A DNA stretch of 64,000 nt from Ananas comosus (Eukaryota > Streptophyta > Magnoliopsida > Poales > Bromeliaceae), in contig NC_033640.1 of NCBI RefSeq assembly GCF_001540865.1, positions 10,682,764-10,746,763 on the forward strand. The letters are read 5' to 3'. Shown here piece by piece: positions 12,090 to 23,368 of the stretch. The number at the start of each line of letters is the position of its first letter. Positions within the stretch are counted from its first letter, which is position 1. The translations under genes were made by a program, and so were the position numbers. Under the pieces are notes generated by a model. The model searched no databases. It was not told the DNA's origin and saw nothing but the letters and a program-made list of their open reading frames with translations.

Positions 12090-13242
12090 TCACATTTTAG
12101 GGGAATACAAAACATCCTTGAGAATCAACGTCCGGCCAATCCTTGCCCGAAGATGGTATTCTCCCACCCCGATCACTTCCTCTGTGGCGTCATTCCCAAG
12201 AAATATTTTGTGCTGTCCCCTTGGAATGCTCCTAAAATAGGCGAAACCGCTCCGGTCAAAAGTTATGTGTTTTGAGGCTCCTAAGTCAAGGATCCAAGAC
12301 AAACAATTTGAATCAGTAAGGAAAGCCTCAGTGCAAACCAAAGATGGAGAAAGAATAGATGAATCAAAAGAAGAATTATCAAGATGGGATACCTTGGACT
12401 TGTTACAGTCATTTTTCATGTGGCCCTCCTGTCCGCAAATCCAACAAATGTTGCAACCTTTGCCTTTGAAAGGGTACTTTTGCTTTTGTTTGGAGGTCGG
12501 TTTCTGCCCAACAAACCGTCTATTTCATTTCTTCTTAAATTGCTTCTTTGATGGCTTCCAGAAAGTATTCTTTCTTTTTTATTGAAAGTTTTTACCTTTT
12601 GACTCCTTATGCTGTGTGACGAGAGCGGTGACTGCGGCTTCAGTGATTGCAAGCTCAAACTCCAAGATAAGATGGTGTGATAGGTCTTCAAAAGATTGAA
12701 TCTGATTGTTGTGAATTAGCACCTTTTTCATAGTATCCCAGGAATCTGGTAAAGACCTAAGTACACCTGTAATTTGTTGGGTAGAAGAAAGAGAACTTCC
12801 AGCTTCTTCAAGATCACGAATCATGGTGCCCATTTTTCTGAGATGATCTGTCATAGAATCACCAGTAGGCATCTTGTATGTCTCGAACGTCATAGTTAGA
12901 GCCTGTATACGCGAGGCGTCCAATTTTCCAAATGCTTTCTTGACAGCGGACCACATCTCTTTAGCAGTTTTGTGAATTTCAAATTGCTTAATTAAATCGT
13001 TACGCATGCTACCAAGCATCAAGTAACAAGCAGTTTTGTCATTACGAGCCCATGAATTATAGCGTCTACGATCATTAAGGGGGCTATCGTCAGTTGGCTT
13101 CTCTATTGAGTTTTCAAGATGATCACCTAATTAAGCCTTGCTCATGGAGAAGATATTGTATCTTACGCTGCCACATGTCATAATTTGTCCCTTGCAAGGT
13201 CTCGGCCTTCAGGAGATCCATCAAAAAGCTTTTCGATGCCAT
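12090..13242 (-). pseudogene. Copia element B gag, zinc knuckle and protease
   Basis: Gag begins with MASKSFLMDLLKAETLQG at 13242, runs into stops near 13130, and continues as an open piece at 12579-13022 (UBN2-type gag; FETYKMPTGDSMTDHLRKMG, GVLRSLPDSWD). A zinc knuckle CWICGQEGHMKNDC (CX2CX4HX4C) lies near 12410-12450. The protease start, WILDLGASKHITFDR, is in 12090-12419; the catalytic D-S-G is D-L-G here. Stops and frame changes make it a pseudogene. Confidence 0.88.
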
Positions 13243-13821
13243 TTATACTACAGTTTAAATAGCACAATTAGCTAATAAGATGTCGGGTATACTTATTTAT
13301 TTATTTATTTATGTTGACACATGCTCAAACTTTCATATATCAAAATTCTAATTAAATTAATGTAAGCGCACTCGATGCCCAAAACTATACTGAAACATAT
13401 AGAATCAAAGTTCAGAGTTAACGCTTTTTGTTAATCAAATTAGAAAGTCAAATATGACAAGACTACTTTCGGAACAAACAAGGTCTATTGGTTTCAAGCA
13501 CCATCAACCAATTAATGAACAGTAGGCCTATTAACAAGGGCAACCCTTATCTCATCAATCTAATTAAATGCAATTAGATTTACATCACAGTCCAATAATA
13601 ACATTGAGGTTTATATGAATATTCATTGATAATGATTAATATCCACTAATTAAGGAACGATTATAATATTTTGCTAGAACTCAATATACAGAGCATATAT
13701 GGCAAAGTAATTTAATATCTGCATGCTCATTGTATCAATACATACTTGTTGTATGATGCAAATAACAGCACTTGGAGCAACTAATCCTTAATTAGCAAAT
13801 TCATGTTAACAAGTCAGATAC

Positions 13822-13977
13822 CATCCTTAGAGCAAGTGGCAAAGGGCGTGGTGGTAGGTATCCGAGACTCAAGATCGAATCCTAGTTGATTCACATTTCT
13901 AGCTAAGTTTATTTCTAAATGAAATAAACGAAGCGGTAGCGTGCTACCTATCTCTCTCAAAAAAAAAAAAAAAAGTC
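13822..13977 (+). repeat. tRNA-derived SINE, copy 1
   Basis: About 155 bp starting catccttagagcaagtggc and ending in a run of 15 A. The A-box-like tggcaaagggcg and B-box-like agatcgaatcc have tRNA-like spacing. A second copy in the same family lies at 41525-41676. The insertion sits in the leader of copia element B. Flanks share only aagtc, so the target duplication is weak. Confidence 0.7.
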
Positions 13978-14208
13978 TAACTAATTAACTATAATCAATT
14001 AATTGCATTAAAATCTAAGATGATATTAAATATAAACTTAAAACAATGCTTTTGGAAATAAGAAAAAATAAACGCTAATTGTTGTCATGATGATTGTGCT
14101 GGCATGCATACATGCATATGAGGACGTATGGCTTCGGCCATGCTATGTGATGACAAAATTAGATGGATGTGCCGTGATACACCTCATCCTGTATTATCAC
14201 GAGGCCAC

Positions 14209-14210
<2 letters not shown>

Positions 14211-14253
<43 letters not shown>

Positions 14254-14254
14254 T
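14211..14254. repeat. (TTA)n microsatellite
   Basis: A pure TTA/ATT run of about 14 units in the leader of copia element B. Confidence 0.95.
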
Positions 14255-14280
14255 TGGTTCCCGAAAGATATTAGCCTCCC

Positions 14281-14797
14281 CACTACAACAAAAACGGTCT
14301 ATAACGACACTTTTACATATAGGTACATGTCAAAAAAGTACTACTAGCTAAAATTACCGACACTTTTAAAAAGTATTGCTATATATAGGGTCGCTAGATA
14401 TATAGTGACAGTTAAAGAGTGTCGCTATAACCTAAAAGAGTGCTGCTAATTTACCAACACTTATTTAAGCATTTAGCAACCGCCGAAACTCTATCTCATT
14501 AGCTGCGGTGGCGGAGAAGGACGACAGGAAGGGCTCTTCGTCTAGAATTTCAATGGATTGAGTGAAGAGAGAAGAAAAGATGGTAATTAATTTTTCTTTT
14601 TTTTTTTTCCTTTTCTGTTTGTAATCGGGCCAAATGTACTGGGTGTGGTGGATTGAGTAGAATAATCTTTTATTTTTGGTTGGATTGGGCTTTATATTTA
14701 CGCATTAGTAGATATTTTTTTAAGCTTTAGTATAAATGGGACACTTATACAAAAGTGTCCCAAACATGTGTCCCTATAACCTAATTCTGTTGTAGTG
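14281..14797. mobile_element. Short non-autonomous CACTA (CMC/EnSpm) element
   Basis: The 517-bp segment begins CACTACAACA and ends TGTTGTAGTG, a 10-bp perfect terminal inverted repeat with the CACTA signature. Subterminal motifs of the form acactttt / aaaagtgtc recur in both orientations, as in CACTA ends. The flanking triplets are CCC and CTC, so the 3-bp target duplication is imperfect. There is no transposase ORF. Confidence 0.85.
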
Positions 14798-14923
14798 CTC
14801 ATCCAAAGAAAAATCATCACAATACTTCCTCCTACTCCCGCCAACTACGTCCGCAACATTTATTTTCTAAATTGTTAAAAAAAAAAATTTAAGGTACTTA
14901 CATTGATCGCCCTTATATAATTT

Positions 14924-14935
14924 GCTTTGATACCA
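14924..14935 (-). other. Primer-binding site of copia element B
   Basis: The minus strand reads TGGTATCAAAGC, one base off the common initiator-Met tRNA primer site TGGTATCAGAGC. It lies one base inside the 5' LTR. Confidence 0.85.
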
Positions 14936-14936
14936 A

Positions 14937-15279
14937 TGTTGGTGCGCAAGCAAAACGTGTTATTGTCGTCCTCACGAATGCAGAGTCGAAGAGAACAGCT
15001 CTAGCGTCCGGTCCTGCTCCACCTAAGGGGAAGCAGATGCAAGGACATGCCGCAAACCCTAGCCCAAGGATGGATTAGCACGTACCGTAAATCGCAAAGA
15101 GAAAAAGAGAATATTTATTTCATATATTATTATCATGGGAGATTTAGTCTCATACATTTATAGGAATATACAATAATTCAATTAGAATTATTATTCAATA
15201 TGGAACTAAATAATTATAATTAAATTAGGATAAATATTAGGATATTCCATAAGGGGAGAATCCTAATCTAATACCAACA
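14937..15279 (-). repeat. 5' LTR of copia element B
   Basis: Direct repeat of 7445-7788 with the same TGTTGG...CCAACA ends. The primer-binding site adjoins it, which identifies it as the upstream LTR. Confidence 0.92.
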
Positions 15280-15402
15280 TGAGAAACGCCTTATGAAGGC
15301 CTTGTTGAACCAGAAGGCTTTCACTCTTCTCTGCCAAAGACCAAAGTTTCTTTTACCGTCAAATTTCTCCACCTCAAACTTAAAAAGCGAGACCTTCGAC
15401 AT
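15280..15402 (-). pseudogene. Copia element A gag N-terminus
   Basis: Reading starts at MSKVSLFKFEVEKFDG and passes the copia gag phrase NFGLWQRRVKAF. It is cut off at 15280 by insertion of element B. The continuation is at 7444 (ARKSKKSTLISDKDWEEID). Confidence 0.85.
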
Positions 15403-15424
15403 CTCTGATGTAACACGAATCGTA

Positions 15425-15437
15425 GGCTCTGATACCA
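15425..15437 (-). other. Primer-binding site of copia element A
   Basis: The minus strand reads TGGTATCAGAGCC, the classical initiator-Met tRNA primer site, two bases inside the right LTR. Confidence 0.9.
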
Positions 15438-15439
15438 CT

Positions 15440-15788
15440 TGTTGGGAACCGGACGAATTGTCCATCATGCTCTACCAACAAAAATGTACGAAAAATAAAA
15501 AAAATCGAACGAACGATAAAAGAAATAAATGCAGAAAGAAAAAATCAAAATTTACGTGGTTCGGCAATTGCCTACGTTCACGGAGAGAGCGAGAGAGATG
15601 TGTTCCACTATATGAAAAAATAGAAGTACAAGCTTACACCTTATATTTTCTCTGAATAAAAATCAAGAGCCTTATATATGGTAAATCTCACATTTCTCTT
15701 GTTTTAATGAAAACTCTACAAAAATACTGAAAAAACTTTTCGTAAAACCGAGAAAATCAAATTAGAGAAGTATAAAAACTCTAACCAA
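15440..15788 (-). repeat. 5' LTR of copia element A
   Basis: Direct repeat of 180-522. The inner end TGTTGGGAACC is sharply placed by the primer-binding site; the outer end near CTAACCA is an estimate. Confidence 0.75.
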
Positions 15789-15968
15789 AAATTTTTATGC
15801 CGTTGCTTTGAAGAATCCGAATTGCTCAGGTAATTTGGTCGAGAACCGCCGCTCCGCCACCGACTTCAATCTATTGCATTCGTGGGGAAGCCGCGCACCT
15901 TGAAGCACTACCGTACGACGTCAATAACTTAATTAATTAGCCTATCTCTTTCTCTTGCTGTCGTAGGG

Positions 15969-16125
15969 CCTCAGGAGGAAAAGACCGGCTACCTTTTAAT
16001 TAGACTTTCTAACTAATTTTTGGCCACCACACCTTCAAGACCATCCGCCTCAAGAGAAAAAGACCGGCCACCTTTTAATTAAACTCTCTAACCTCTAACT
16101 AATTTTTGACCACCACACTTTCAAG
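15969..16125. repeat. Imperfect tandem duplication, about 71-78 bp x 2
   Basis: Two units begin cctcaRgaG and contain aaagaccggcYaccttttaa and taatttttgRccaccacac. They lie 320-480 bp upstream of the SDR42E1-like start codon, so they may fall in its promoter. Confidence 0.85.
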
Positions 16126-16407
16126 TAGTACCACGTGCATATATATATATATATATTAGCTAAATCCTACTCTAATTCAATATAATCATTGAATATAGAG
16201 TTCTGCATGAAACCAATCCTAGTCCACTCAGGTTCCAACTTAAATTAGGATCCAAAAAAAAAACATTCTCATACGATTCTATTTATTTTTTCATAGATCC
16301 GGTGCACATGAACCAAACTAATAAAAAAAAAAAAAAAAAAACAGATCTCTAACAAGAATAGCTCTGCTTCAACTCCCCAACTCTTCCTTGTTCCTTCGCA
16401 TTCGTCG

Positions 16408-16410
<3 letters not shown>

Positions 16411-16440
<30 letters not shown>
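16411..16440 (+). repeat. (GA)15 microsatellite in the presumed 5' UTR
   Basis: A pure AG run ends 6 bases before the ATG of the SDR42E1-like gene. GA tracts in plant 5' leaders can be bound by GAGA-binding factors; a role here is inference. Confidence 0.9.
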
Positions 16441-16443
<3 letters not shown>

Positions 16444-16446
16444 GAA

Positions 16447-19400
16447 ATGCATCTGAGCGCGAGCGAGGGGATCGACGGGAACAGGTTCGTGGTGACGGGG
16501 GGATTAGGGTTCGTGGGATCCGCCCTTTGCTTGGAGCTCGCCCGCCGAGGGGCCGCCGAGGTCCGATCCCTCGACCTCCGCACCTCCTCCCCCTGGTCCC
16601 GCGATCTCCACAGCGCCGGTGTTCGATGCATCCAAGGTCCACCCCCCACCCTAATCCCCCCTTTATTCTACTCTCCCGATCTTCTTCTTCTCTTCTTTTT
16701 AGTGAGAATTAAAAGGGATTTGGACCTGCATTTTGTAATCATCTTTCCAATGCGTGCGGTGAAAATGAGTATCATCGCCTGATATGGATATGATTCCTGC
16801 ACTCGACGTACATGTATCTACCATTTACCTTTACCTTGTTGCTGGGATCTTCAACACTGTTGTTGTGTCTGGAACTGATTTCAGATAGAATCCAATTGAA
16901 CTAATGGTGGTAGTTAGTGGTAGTTTACTAGCTAGTTCGGCGCATCAGTGATGGCGGTGTTAGAGTGGCGAGAACAAGTTTATTAATTCCAAAAAACAAA
17001 ATGAGATTTCAATTGACCAGTAGCGAAAAACTGAACGTCGTTCTGCCAGAAGCACACAATTTAAGGTTTCGAAGAGGATACCTTGTAAGGTGTGCATGCC
17101 TGTAGTTGTTTTTTTTTTTTTTTTTAATCGATGACACACAGCACTTGAAGGGCTTCTAGTGTTTTTTAAAAAAAATCATAATAGTAGTAACACTGAATTC
17201 ATGAGTAGGACATACTAAAAGCAACAAAAATGTGAATAAAATTCTTTTAACAACTTACAGAATAAAGTTTTAAATAGGTCATTTTGTACCTTGACTGATG
17301 TTTCAAACATTTGCAGGAGACGTGCGTCGAAAGAAGGATGTTGAGAGAGCTTTACGTGGGGCTGACTGTGTCTTCCACCTCGCCTCTTATGGCATGTCGG
17401 GGAAGGAAATGCTACAGGCTGGTCGTGTTGATGGCATTAACATAAGCGGGACCTGCAATATATTGGATGTCTGCCATGAGCTTGGGGTCAAAAGACTCGT
17501 CTATGTGAGTACATGCAATGTGGTTTTTGGAGGAAAGGAAATTGTGAATGGTAATGAATCACTGCAGTATTTTCCAATCGACGATCATGTCGATCCGTAT
17601 GGTCGTAGTAAATCAGTCGCAGAACAACTGGTCCTAAAGAGCAATGGTCGCCCATCAAAGTGAGTAGTTTGAACCGTCTTTCGTGTGTATTTGTTATTCA
17701 TGCTTTTGTTGAGAAGCACTGTGTAAAATAGATGCTGAGGGCCTTTTGGCCGTGCTGGCGCTTCTGTAAAAGTGCTACCACTATTCAAAGAATCTCTAGT
17801 AGTTTTTGTGTGAAGACCCTTCAACGGCTTAACGCTGCAACTGGGAATAGAAAATTCTGCTTTTAGAGCCCACAAACTCATTTCTTCTTTCAATACAGAA
17901 AATTCAGATTATGTCTGCTAGCTACTTGGTTTTTGCTTCTCAAATAAGATTACTATCTTTTCTTATTTCAGGGACAAGAGTGGGACCCGCCTCTATACTT
18001 GTGCTATTCGTCCTGCTGGTATTTATGGACCTGGTGAGGAGCGACACCTTCCAAGGATTCTCTCCCTTGCTAAAATGGGACTACTATTCTTTAAAGTTGG
18101 CGGTACGAGCATAAAAACAGACTGGGTTTATGTGGAAAACCTTGTACTTGCCCTGATATTGGCGAGCATGGGGCTTTTAGATGACATTCCTGGCAGAGCA
18201 CAACCTGTCGCTGCTGGTCAGCCATATTTCATATGCGATGGTAATGATCAGACATATGAGTTTGAACTTTGTTAGATTACCGGAAATTTTGATCATGTAT
18301 TTATCATCATCTTTTGCGTTGAATGTATGTTTTATGTTTGGCTCTTGATATTGTCTTATATGGAAGATTTTGCAGTAAATGACCAGATATTACAGATAAC
18401 ATTGATCTAAAACTTAATTATTTATAATTTTAGTCACTTTGAGATTGATTTTACTATGGTCCTTCTTGTTGACAAGTTCTGAAGTATCATATTATGATGC
18501 TATTTATAGTGAAAGTATTTCTTAATGTGGTAATGTACTAAGTTCTGTAAAGAGAACCCTTCTTGGTTATAATTTTAAAGTTAGCTGTATATAATCAATT
18601 GGGAGAACAACTTCCTGATTGATTATAGTAGTTCTGTAAAGAGAACCCTTCTTGGTTATGAGTTTAAAGTTAGCTGTATATAATCAATCGGGAGAACAAC
18701 TTCCTGATTGATTATAGTCAATTCCTGATTGTTTCATTGTAGTCAATTCCGCTAAATGCAGGAGAACAACCTTGTAGATCTGTATGTAACAATCAGGATG
18801 AAGATACTTAGCTCTTTTAAGATACACAAATTTGATTGCAAGCTGCATGTCTTGTGGTTAGAAAGTATCTGGTAATAGCCCCTACGAGGTATTGACTATT
18901 CACGTCATCTATAAGTTGATGCTCGACTTGTAGCATAAACAAACTGTTCATTGCTAAGGTAAAATGTTTGCTGGGCAATTTATGTTGGCCATAAAGCTGC
19001 AAAGTGAACTGGTTTTTTGATGAGTTACTTTTCTTCCATATTCAGCTTTCACATGCCTTCCTTTTTTCCTATTCAAAAGTCATTCCTTCTCTTTTTGTTT
19101 CTTTTTTGCAGGTTCTCCTGTCAACACATTCGACTTTATAGTCTGCCCTCTACTTCAAAGTTTAGACTATAATATGCCAAAAATAACATTGAAAGTTGAG
19201 CATGCACTGCTCGTATCACGAGTTTGCTGGATAATGTATACACTGCTATATCCATGGCTTAATCGTAGATGGCTTCCCCAACCTCTACTTCTTCCTGCTG
19301 AAGTATACAAGGTCAGCATGCTTGATCCACTTTCTTATTATTAAACAGTCCTATCCTCATGCTTTAGCGGATATATAGTAACTCGTTCACTTGGTTTTTT

Positions 19401-20328
19401 ACCTCTTGGAGGTGTAGTCATGTGTTGCATTAGGTGCCTTGTGGAGAATCAATCGATATCTATTAACTTTCATGAGTGATAAGTCAGATGCATCAGATTG
19501 CAAATTTCTAGAGATCTATGTAAATTTCTTCTATTATTTTAATCAGTCACACATATGACATCTCTGTTAAGGACGGAAAAGTTTTATGTGCCTTTATGAT
19601 GCTTTGCGAGTGGCTATGACGTGTTACGTAGCATATGGTTGTGGGATATGGATGAATATTGTAATATCTGTATCACTATAAAAAATAAATAGAAACTCAC
19701 CTAGAACAGCTATTTAAGTCGATTCTTTTTATCCTGGTTAGTCATAATTCTGTAGCAGCTTTGGCTCTGTTTGTAAGTTGTCTACAAAGGCCTTATTTGG
19801 AACAACTTAAAACCAAAGTAAACATGTCGTGAATCAAACATATCACTATCACGAGCTAATTTTTAGAGCTAATCCTAACGTATCCTTGAACAGGTGGGTG
19901 TCACTCACTACTTTTCCATTTTGAAAGCAAGAGAAGAGCTCGGGTACATGCCGATGGTGAGCCCTCGGGAGGGCATGGCTGCGACTATATCATATTGGCA
20001 GGAGAGGAAAAGGAAAGAATTAGATGGGCCAACCATATATGTGTGGCTCTTTGTTATTGTGGGGATGTCGATTCTGTTCTGCGCCGGTTTCCTTCCCCCA
20101 GTAGAGCCGGTGCGATGGGCACACAACCTCAGCCTTTTCTTTCTCCGGTCAATGTTAGCAATCAGACTCGTCTTCATCGTAGCAGTTATGCTGCATGTTG
20201 CAGAAGCTTTTTATGCATGGTCGCTGGCGAGAAGGATTGATCCTGAGAATTCGAAAGGGTGGTTTTGGCAGACCCTTGCCCTTGGTTTCTTCTCGCTTAG
20301 ATATCTCCTGAAGAGAGCTAGAAGCTGA
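16447..20328 (+). CDS. SDR42E1-like 3-beta-HSD/isomerase family dehydrogenase
   Basis: NAD(P)-dependent short-chain dehydrogenase of the extended 3-beta-hydroxysteroid dehydrogenase family, close to plant SDR42E1 homologues. The natural substrate is unknown to me. Five exons with GT-AG introns keep phase: 16447-16636, 17317-17659, 17972-18240, 19112-19311, 19894-20328, giving 478 aa. Visible features are the Rossmann motif TGGLGFVGS near residue 18, FHLASYGM, the catalytic YGRSK (YxxxK), RPAGIYGPGEERHLPRI, and two or more hydrophobic C-terminal segments (IYVWLFVIVGMSILFCAG; RLVFIVAVMLHVAEAFYAW) that suggest ER membrane anchoring. The start is the first ATG after the GA-rich leader. Exon 1 is GC-rich, as in many monocot genes. 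No defects are seen. Confidence 0.92.
18541..18718. repeat. 89-bp tandem duplication in intron 3 of the SDR42E1-like gene
   Basis: Two adjacent units (18541-18629, 18630-18718) begin agttctgtaaagagaaccc and end ttcctgattgattatagt, with only a few differences between them. The high identity suggests a recent duplication. Confidence 0.92.
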
Positions 20329-21100
20329 GACACTATATTATTATACAACAAACATCATGATCTGATATCTGCAAATGAGCAGGTGCAGGATTGGTATGCC
20401 CAGAAATAGTTTTGTAACAATCACTGTTGTTGAAGGTTGAGACGCTGTAAAATTCTTTGCTCTCAATCTATGCTGGTTGCTGTTTGACATATCCTTGGAT
20501 GTACTGGTTGTTTGTAATTTACATCTCTCTAATTTTCCTACGTACTAGCCGATGTTACATCAAGCAGGCATTGCAGTTAAATTACAAGAATCTTGATTGA
20601 AAGATCTGAGTAAAGACTAAATCCCTGGCGCAATGACGGATGGGAGAATTGGACATAAACAGGTTTCAGACAAATATCAGCTTTTCATCTGCTTATGCGC
20701 CGTAAGATTACAGATTTTCATGGGCAAATCTTGAATAAATTATAGCTTCTGGCAAAATTATGCAAAGAAAAATTGTCAAAAATTAAAGTATTTTTAGTTA
20801 TAGTGCACGAGTGATGCACGTTGCGCTTGCGAATTAAATTAAATTAAACTAAAAATAAAATTTTAAGCGAAAATGAATTCGGATTTTAATTTGAAGATAT
20901 TAAATGGTTTTTGATGGCATAGGAATTTATCTTTTTAATTAGTCTGTTTACAAATTCGATTTATTTCTAAGTGTATTTTATATTTAGTTGTACCATAAGT
21001 ATTTTTTGTATATGTTCAATGACATGCAAATTCTTAAGTAATGTATACCCAAAATTTAAATATTTGAATTGATTCCAAAATTTAAATTATTTATATTTAA
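20329..21100. other. 3' flank of the SDR42E1-like gene and intergenic DNA
   Basis: The presumed 3' UTR and poly(A) region lies within about 200-250 bp after the stop. AT-rich DNA without recognisable features follows. Confidence 0.5.
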
Positions 21101-22440
21101 AATTGCAGATCAAATGTCACTTTTAAATTTGAATCTATTATTTGAAGTTAATCTATTGTTGTTGATTTGATAGATCTATTTTTTAACCATTATATTGTTC
21201 AAACCTTATTTACTTTTAATTAATTAATTAATTAACTAACTAACTTTGCAATTTGTTTGGAATATATATTTTTTTTTTTTGTCATATTAGACTTATAACG
21301 AACAACCTTTTATCGTTACCTCGCCTTTTTTCTTTACGCACCAACCCGCAAAAAACCAAAAAAAACCTTTCGAGCGAGTGGGGGGACATTGTATGATTGT
21401 AAAGTGGGGTGAGCTCACCCAAGCGACCAGAGTCCAACCGTGTCGTGGGACTGTGGGAGTGGTGGGGAGGGTATGGTTACCGCAGCGCGTCGTTATGTCT
21501 TCTTAGGGCCTACCTTTTTTTCCGGCCGAAACGGGCCTGGAAACTCCCATTTTCAGGCCCGGCCTGGCGCGTCTACAAATTGAAACTCAGCCTCAGGCCG
21601 CCCCCAAGCCGGGCCGACATTTCCGGACGCTCGTCCGAGCACGGCCCTCAGCCCAGCATGCGACGGGCCGGACCAGGCCGGGGGGAATCTTTGTTTCTAA
21701 ATTATTAAAAGGATATCATAGCTAGAAATAATTTATATTCTTATTTGTTCTGAAAAAAAAAATTAAAAATTAAAAATTAAAAAGGATTTATACAAAAATT
21801 TAAAATTTTAAAAGTATTTATACAAAAATTTAAAATTTAAAATTTAAAATGTAAAATTTTAAAAATCATTTGAATAAAATTAAAGGAATTATAAATATTT
21901 AAAAATTATCTGGGCATAAGTTAAAAAAAAAAAAAATTTACAAATTATTTCTATAAAACTAAAAAAATTAAAAAATTAAAATTATTTGAATAAAATTTAA
22001 AAAAAAATAAAAAAGTATTCGGCGAATGTTCCGTCCCCACAAGCCACGCGTACGGTCACCTCCGGGAACTCGTGACCTCAATTCTTTTTCGATGCCAACC
22101 CTGGAAAAAATTTAATTTATTTAACGGCGTGTCAGAGGGTGTTGTATGAGGGGTGAGCTCACGGGCGGTGACCATACTCACAGACAGCTGCTTTCAAGTT
22201 TCAACTGCACCATCCGTTCAGAGGATATTTGTAGCTTTTAACTAATAATTTTTTTAAAAGCTCACTCATTAAGACATTATTTACAATATTATACTTTTGA
22301 ATGTAATTTTTAATATTTGAACAGTTTCATACTATATTATAATATTGGTATTTCTTTTTTTTTTTCTAAATTTATTAGTGTTAGATATATATGGTCTGAG
22401 GTAGACCAGGTTTAAGCTATAATATCTCTTTGGAAAAAAA
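21100..22440. repeat. Tandem unit 1 of a large duplicated non-coding sequence
   Basis: In order it contains an AT-rich block with tttgatagatctattttt..aaccattata, a module ending gggtgagctcacc..gcgaccagagtc (21307-21438), a GC-rich tract, an A/T homopolymer-rich tract, and a related module (22046-22190) ending ggtgagctcacgggcggtgaccatactc. It closes with a block containing ttatttacaatattatac and tttattagtgttagat. The same order repeats at 22440-24215. No ORF with a recognisable product exists; the 99-aa frame at 21409-21708 is GC-rich low complexity. Origin unknown, possibly a degenerate transposon. Confidence 0.75.
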
Positions 22441-23335
22441 AAAAAAAAATTTAAATTTATGAATTTGAATTTAATCTACTGCTGATTCGATAGATCTATT
22501 TTTAAACCATTATATTTTTGTCAAACCTGATTTAATCAGTTAATTAAATAAGTAATTAATTAATTTTGTAATTTGTTTGGAATATTTTTTTTATTATATT
22601 TAGGATTACATCTGTCTTCAAAATTTGTCTTTTGCTTATATATTATACATAATAAAGTAGTATGCATAGTATATATAGGTTTATTATGTGCGCTCATTCG
22701 CCCCCCAACTGGTGCGGTACAATCACCTACAGGTTAGCGTGACCTCGATATTTTTTAGGCATCAACGCACCAAAAAAAAAACTTTCGGGCGAGTCGGCGG
22801 TATTGTAAAGTGGGGGTGAGCTCACCGGGGTGACCGGACTCAAATACCGCTTTGGCGGGAAAATTACGGTTACCGTGGCAGAATAACGGCCCATAATTGT
22901 CCAGCCGAAATGGGACTGGGCCGGGCCGGAGAGGCCCGGTCAGGCTAGCACGGGCCGGGCCGGGCCAGGCCGGGAGGGCAGGACCCTTGCTAGCCTCGTA
23001 TTTTCTTTACTTTTTTAGATTTTAAAACTTTTTGCTTTAAAAAATTTACAAAAAAATTGTAAATATTTTTTAATTTCTAAAAGTATATTATGTTTACAAA
23101 TAATTCTAGGTTTAATTTTATTCTAAAAAATTGAAACTTTTTAAATTACTTATACATAAATTTAAAATTGAAAAAATTATTTGAACAAAAGTTAAAAAAA
23201 AATTGTACATGTTTAAAAATTATTTGGACGTTATCTAAAAAAAATTTAAAAATTATTTGAATAAAATTCAAAAATTAAAGAATATTAAAATTATTTGAAT
23301 AAAACTAAAAATTCTAAAAAAAATTGGATAGTTTA

Positions 23336-23368
<33 letters not shown>

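Larger units (their letters stand above)
7445..15279 (-). mobile_element. Ty1/copia element B, full-length but decayed, inserted in gag of element A
   Basis: Two LTRs of 343-344 bp (7445-7788, 14937-15279) start TGTTGGTG and end CCAACA. PBS and PPT sit next to the right and left LTR, showing minus orientation. Inside, from right to left: leader, gag, zinc knuckle, protease, integrase, RT and RNase H in copia order. By eye the LTRs differ at about 35-40 of 343 positions, mostly transitions, so the insertion is old. Flanking bases CGAGC (7440-7444) and TGAGA (15280-15284) match at only 3 of 5 positions, a possibly eroded target duplication. Stops and frameshifts break the ORFs. The leader carries a SINE and a CACTA element. 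Confidence 0.92.
180..15788 (-). mobile_element. Decayed Ty1/copia element A, host of the nested insertions
   Basis: Minus-strand copia remnant. Related terminal repeats (180-522 and 15440-15788, both starting TGTTGGGAAC) flank pieces of gag, protease, integrase, reverse transcriptase and RNase H in copia order. A primer-binding site complementary to initiator-Met tRNA lies just inside the right LTR, fixing the 5' end at the right. The internal sequence is interrupted by an LTR insertion (3153-6365) and by copia element B (7445-15279). Removing both brings gag-pol back into order. Coding pieces carry stops and frame breaks, and the RNase H C-terminus plus polypurine tract are missing next to the left LTR. 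No convincing target duplication is left (GGAAT on the left, AAAAT on the right). It is surely non-autonomous. Confidence 0.85.

Noticed and set aside
13822..13977. Functional tRNA gene at the SINE A/B boxes
   Set aside because: Only box-like motifs are present; no full cloverleaf with acceptor stem can be drawn, and the A-rich tail fits a SINE.
14087..14347. ORF with a poly-leucine run
   Set aside because: The leucines are a translated (TTA)n microsatellite.
180..15788. Target-site duplication for copia A
   Set aside because: GGAAT and AAAAT flanks agree at only 3 of 5 bases and the outer LTR end is not sharply defined.
16269..16649. Minus-strand ORFs of 77 and 126 codons
   Set aside because: Antisense to the GC-rich first exon of the SDR42E1-like gene and its GA repeat.
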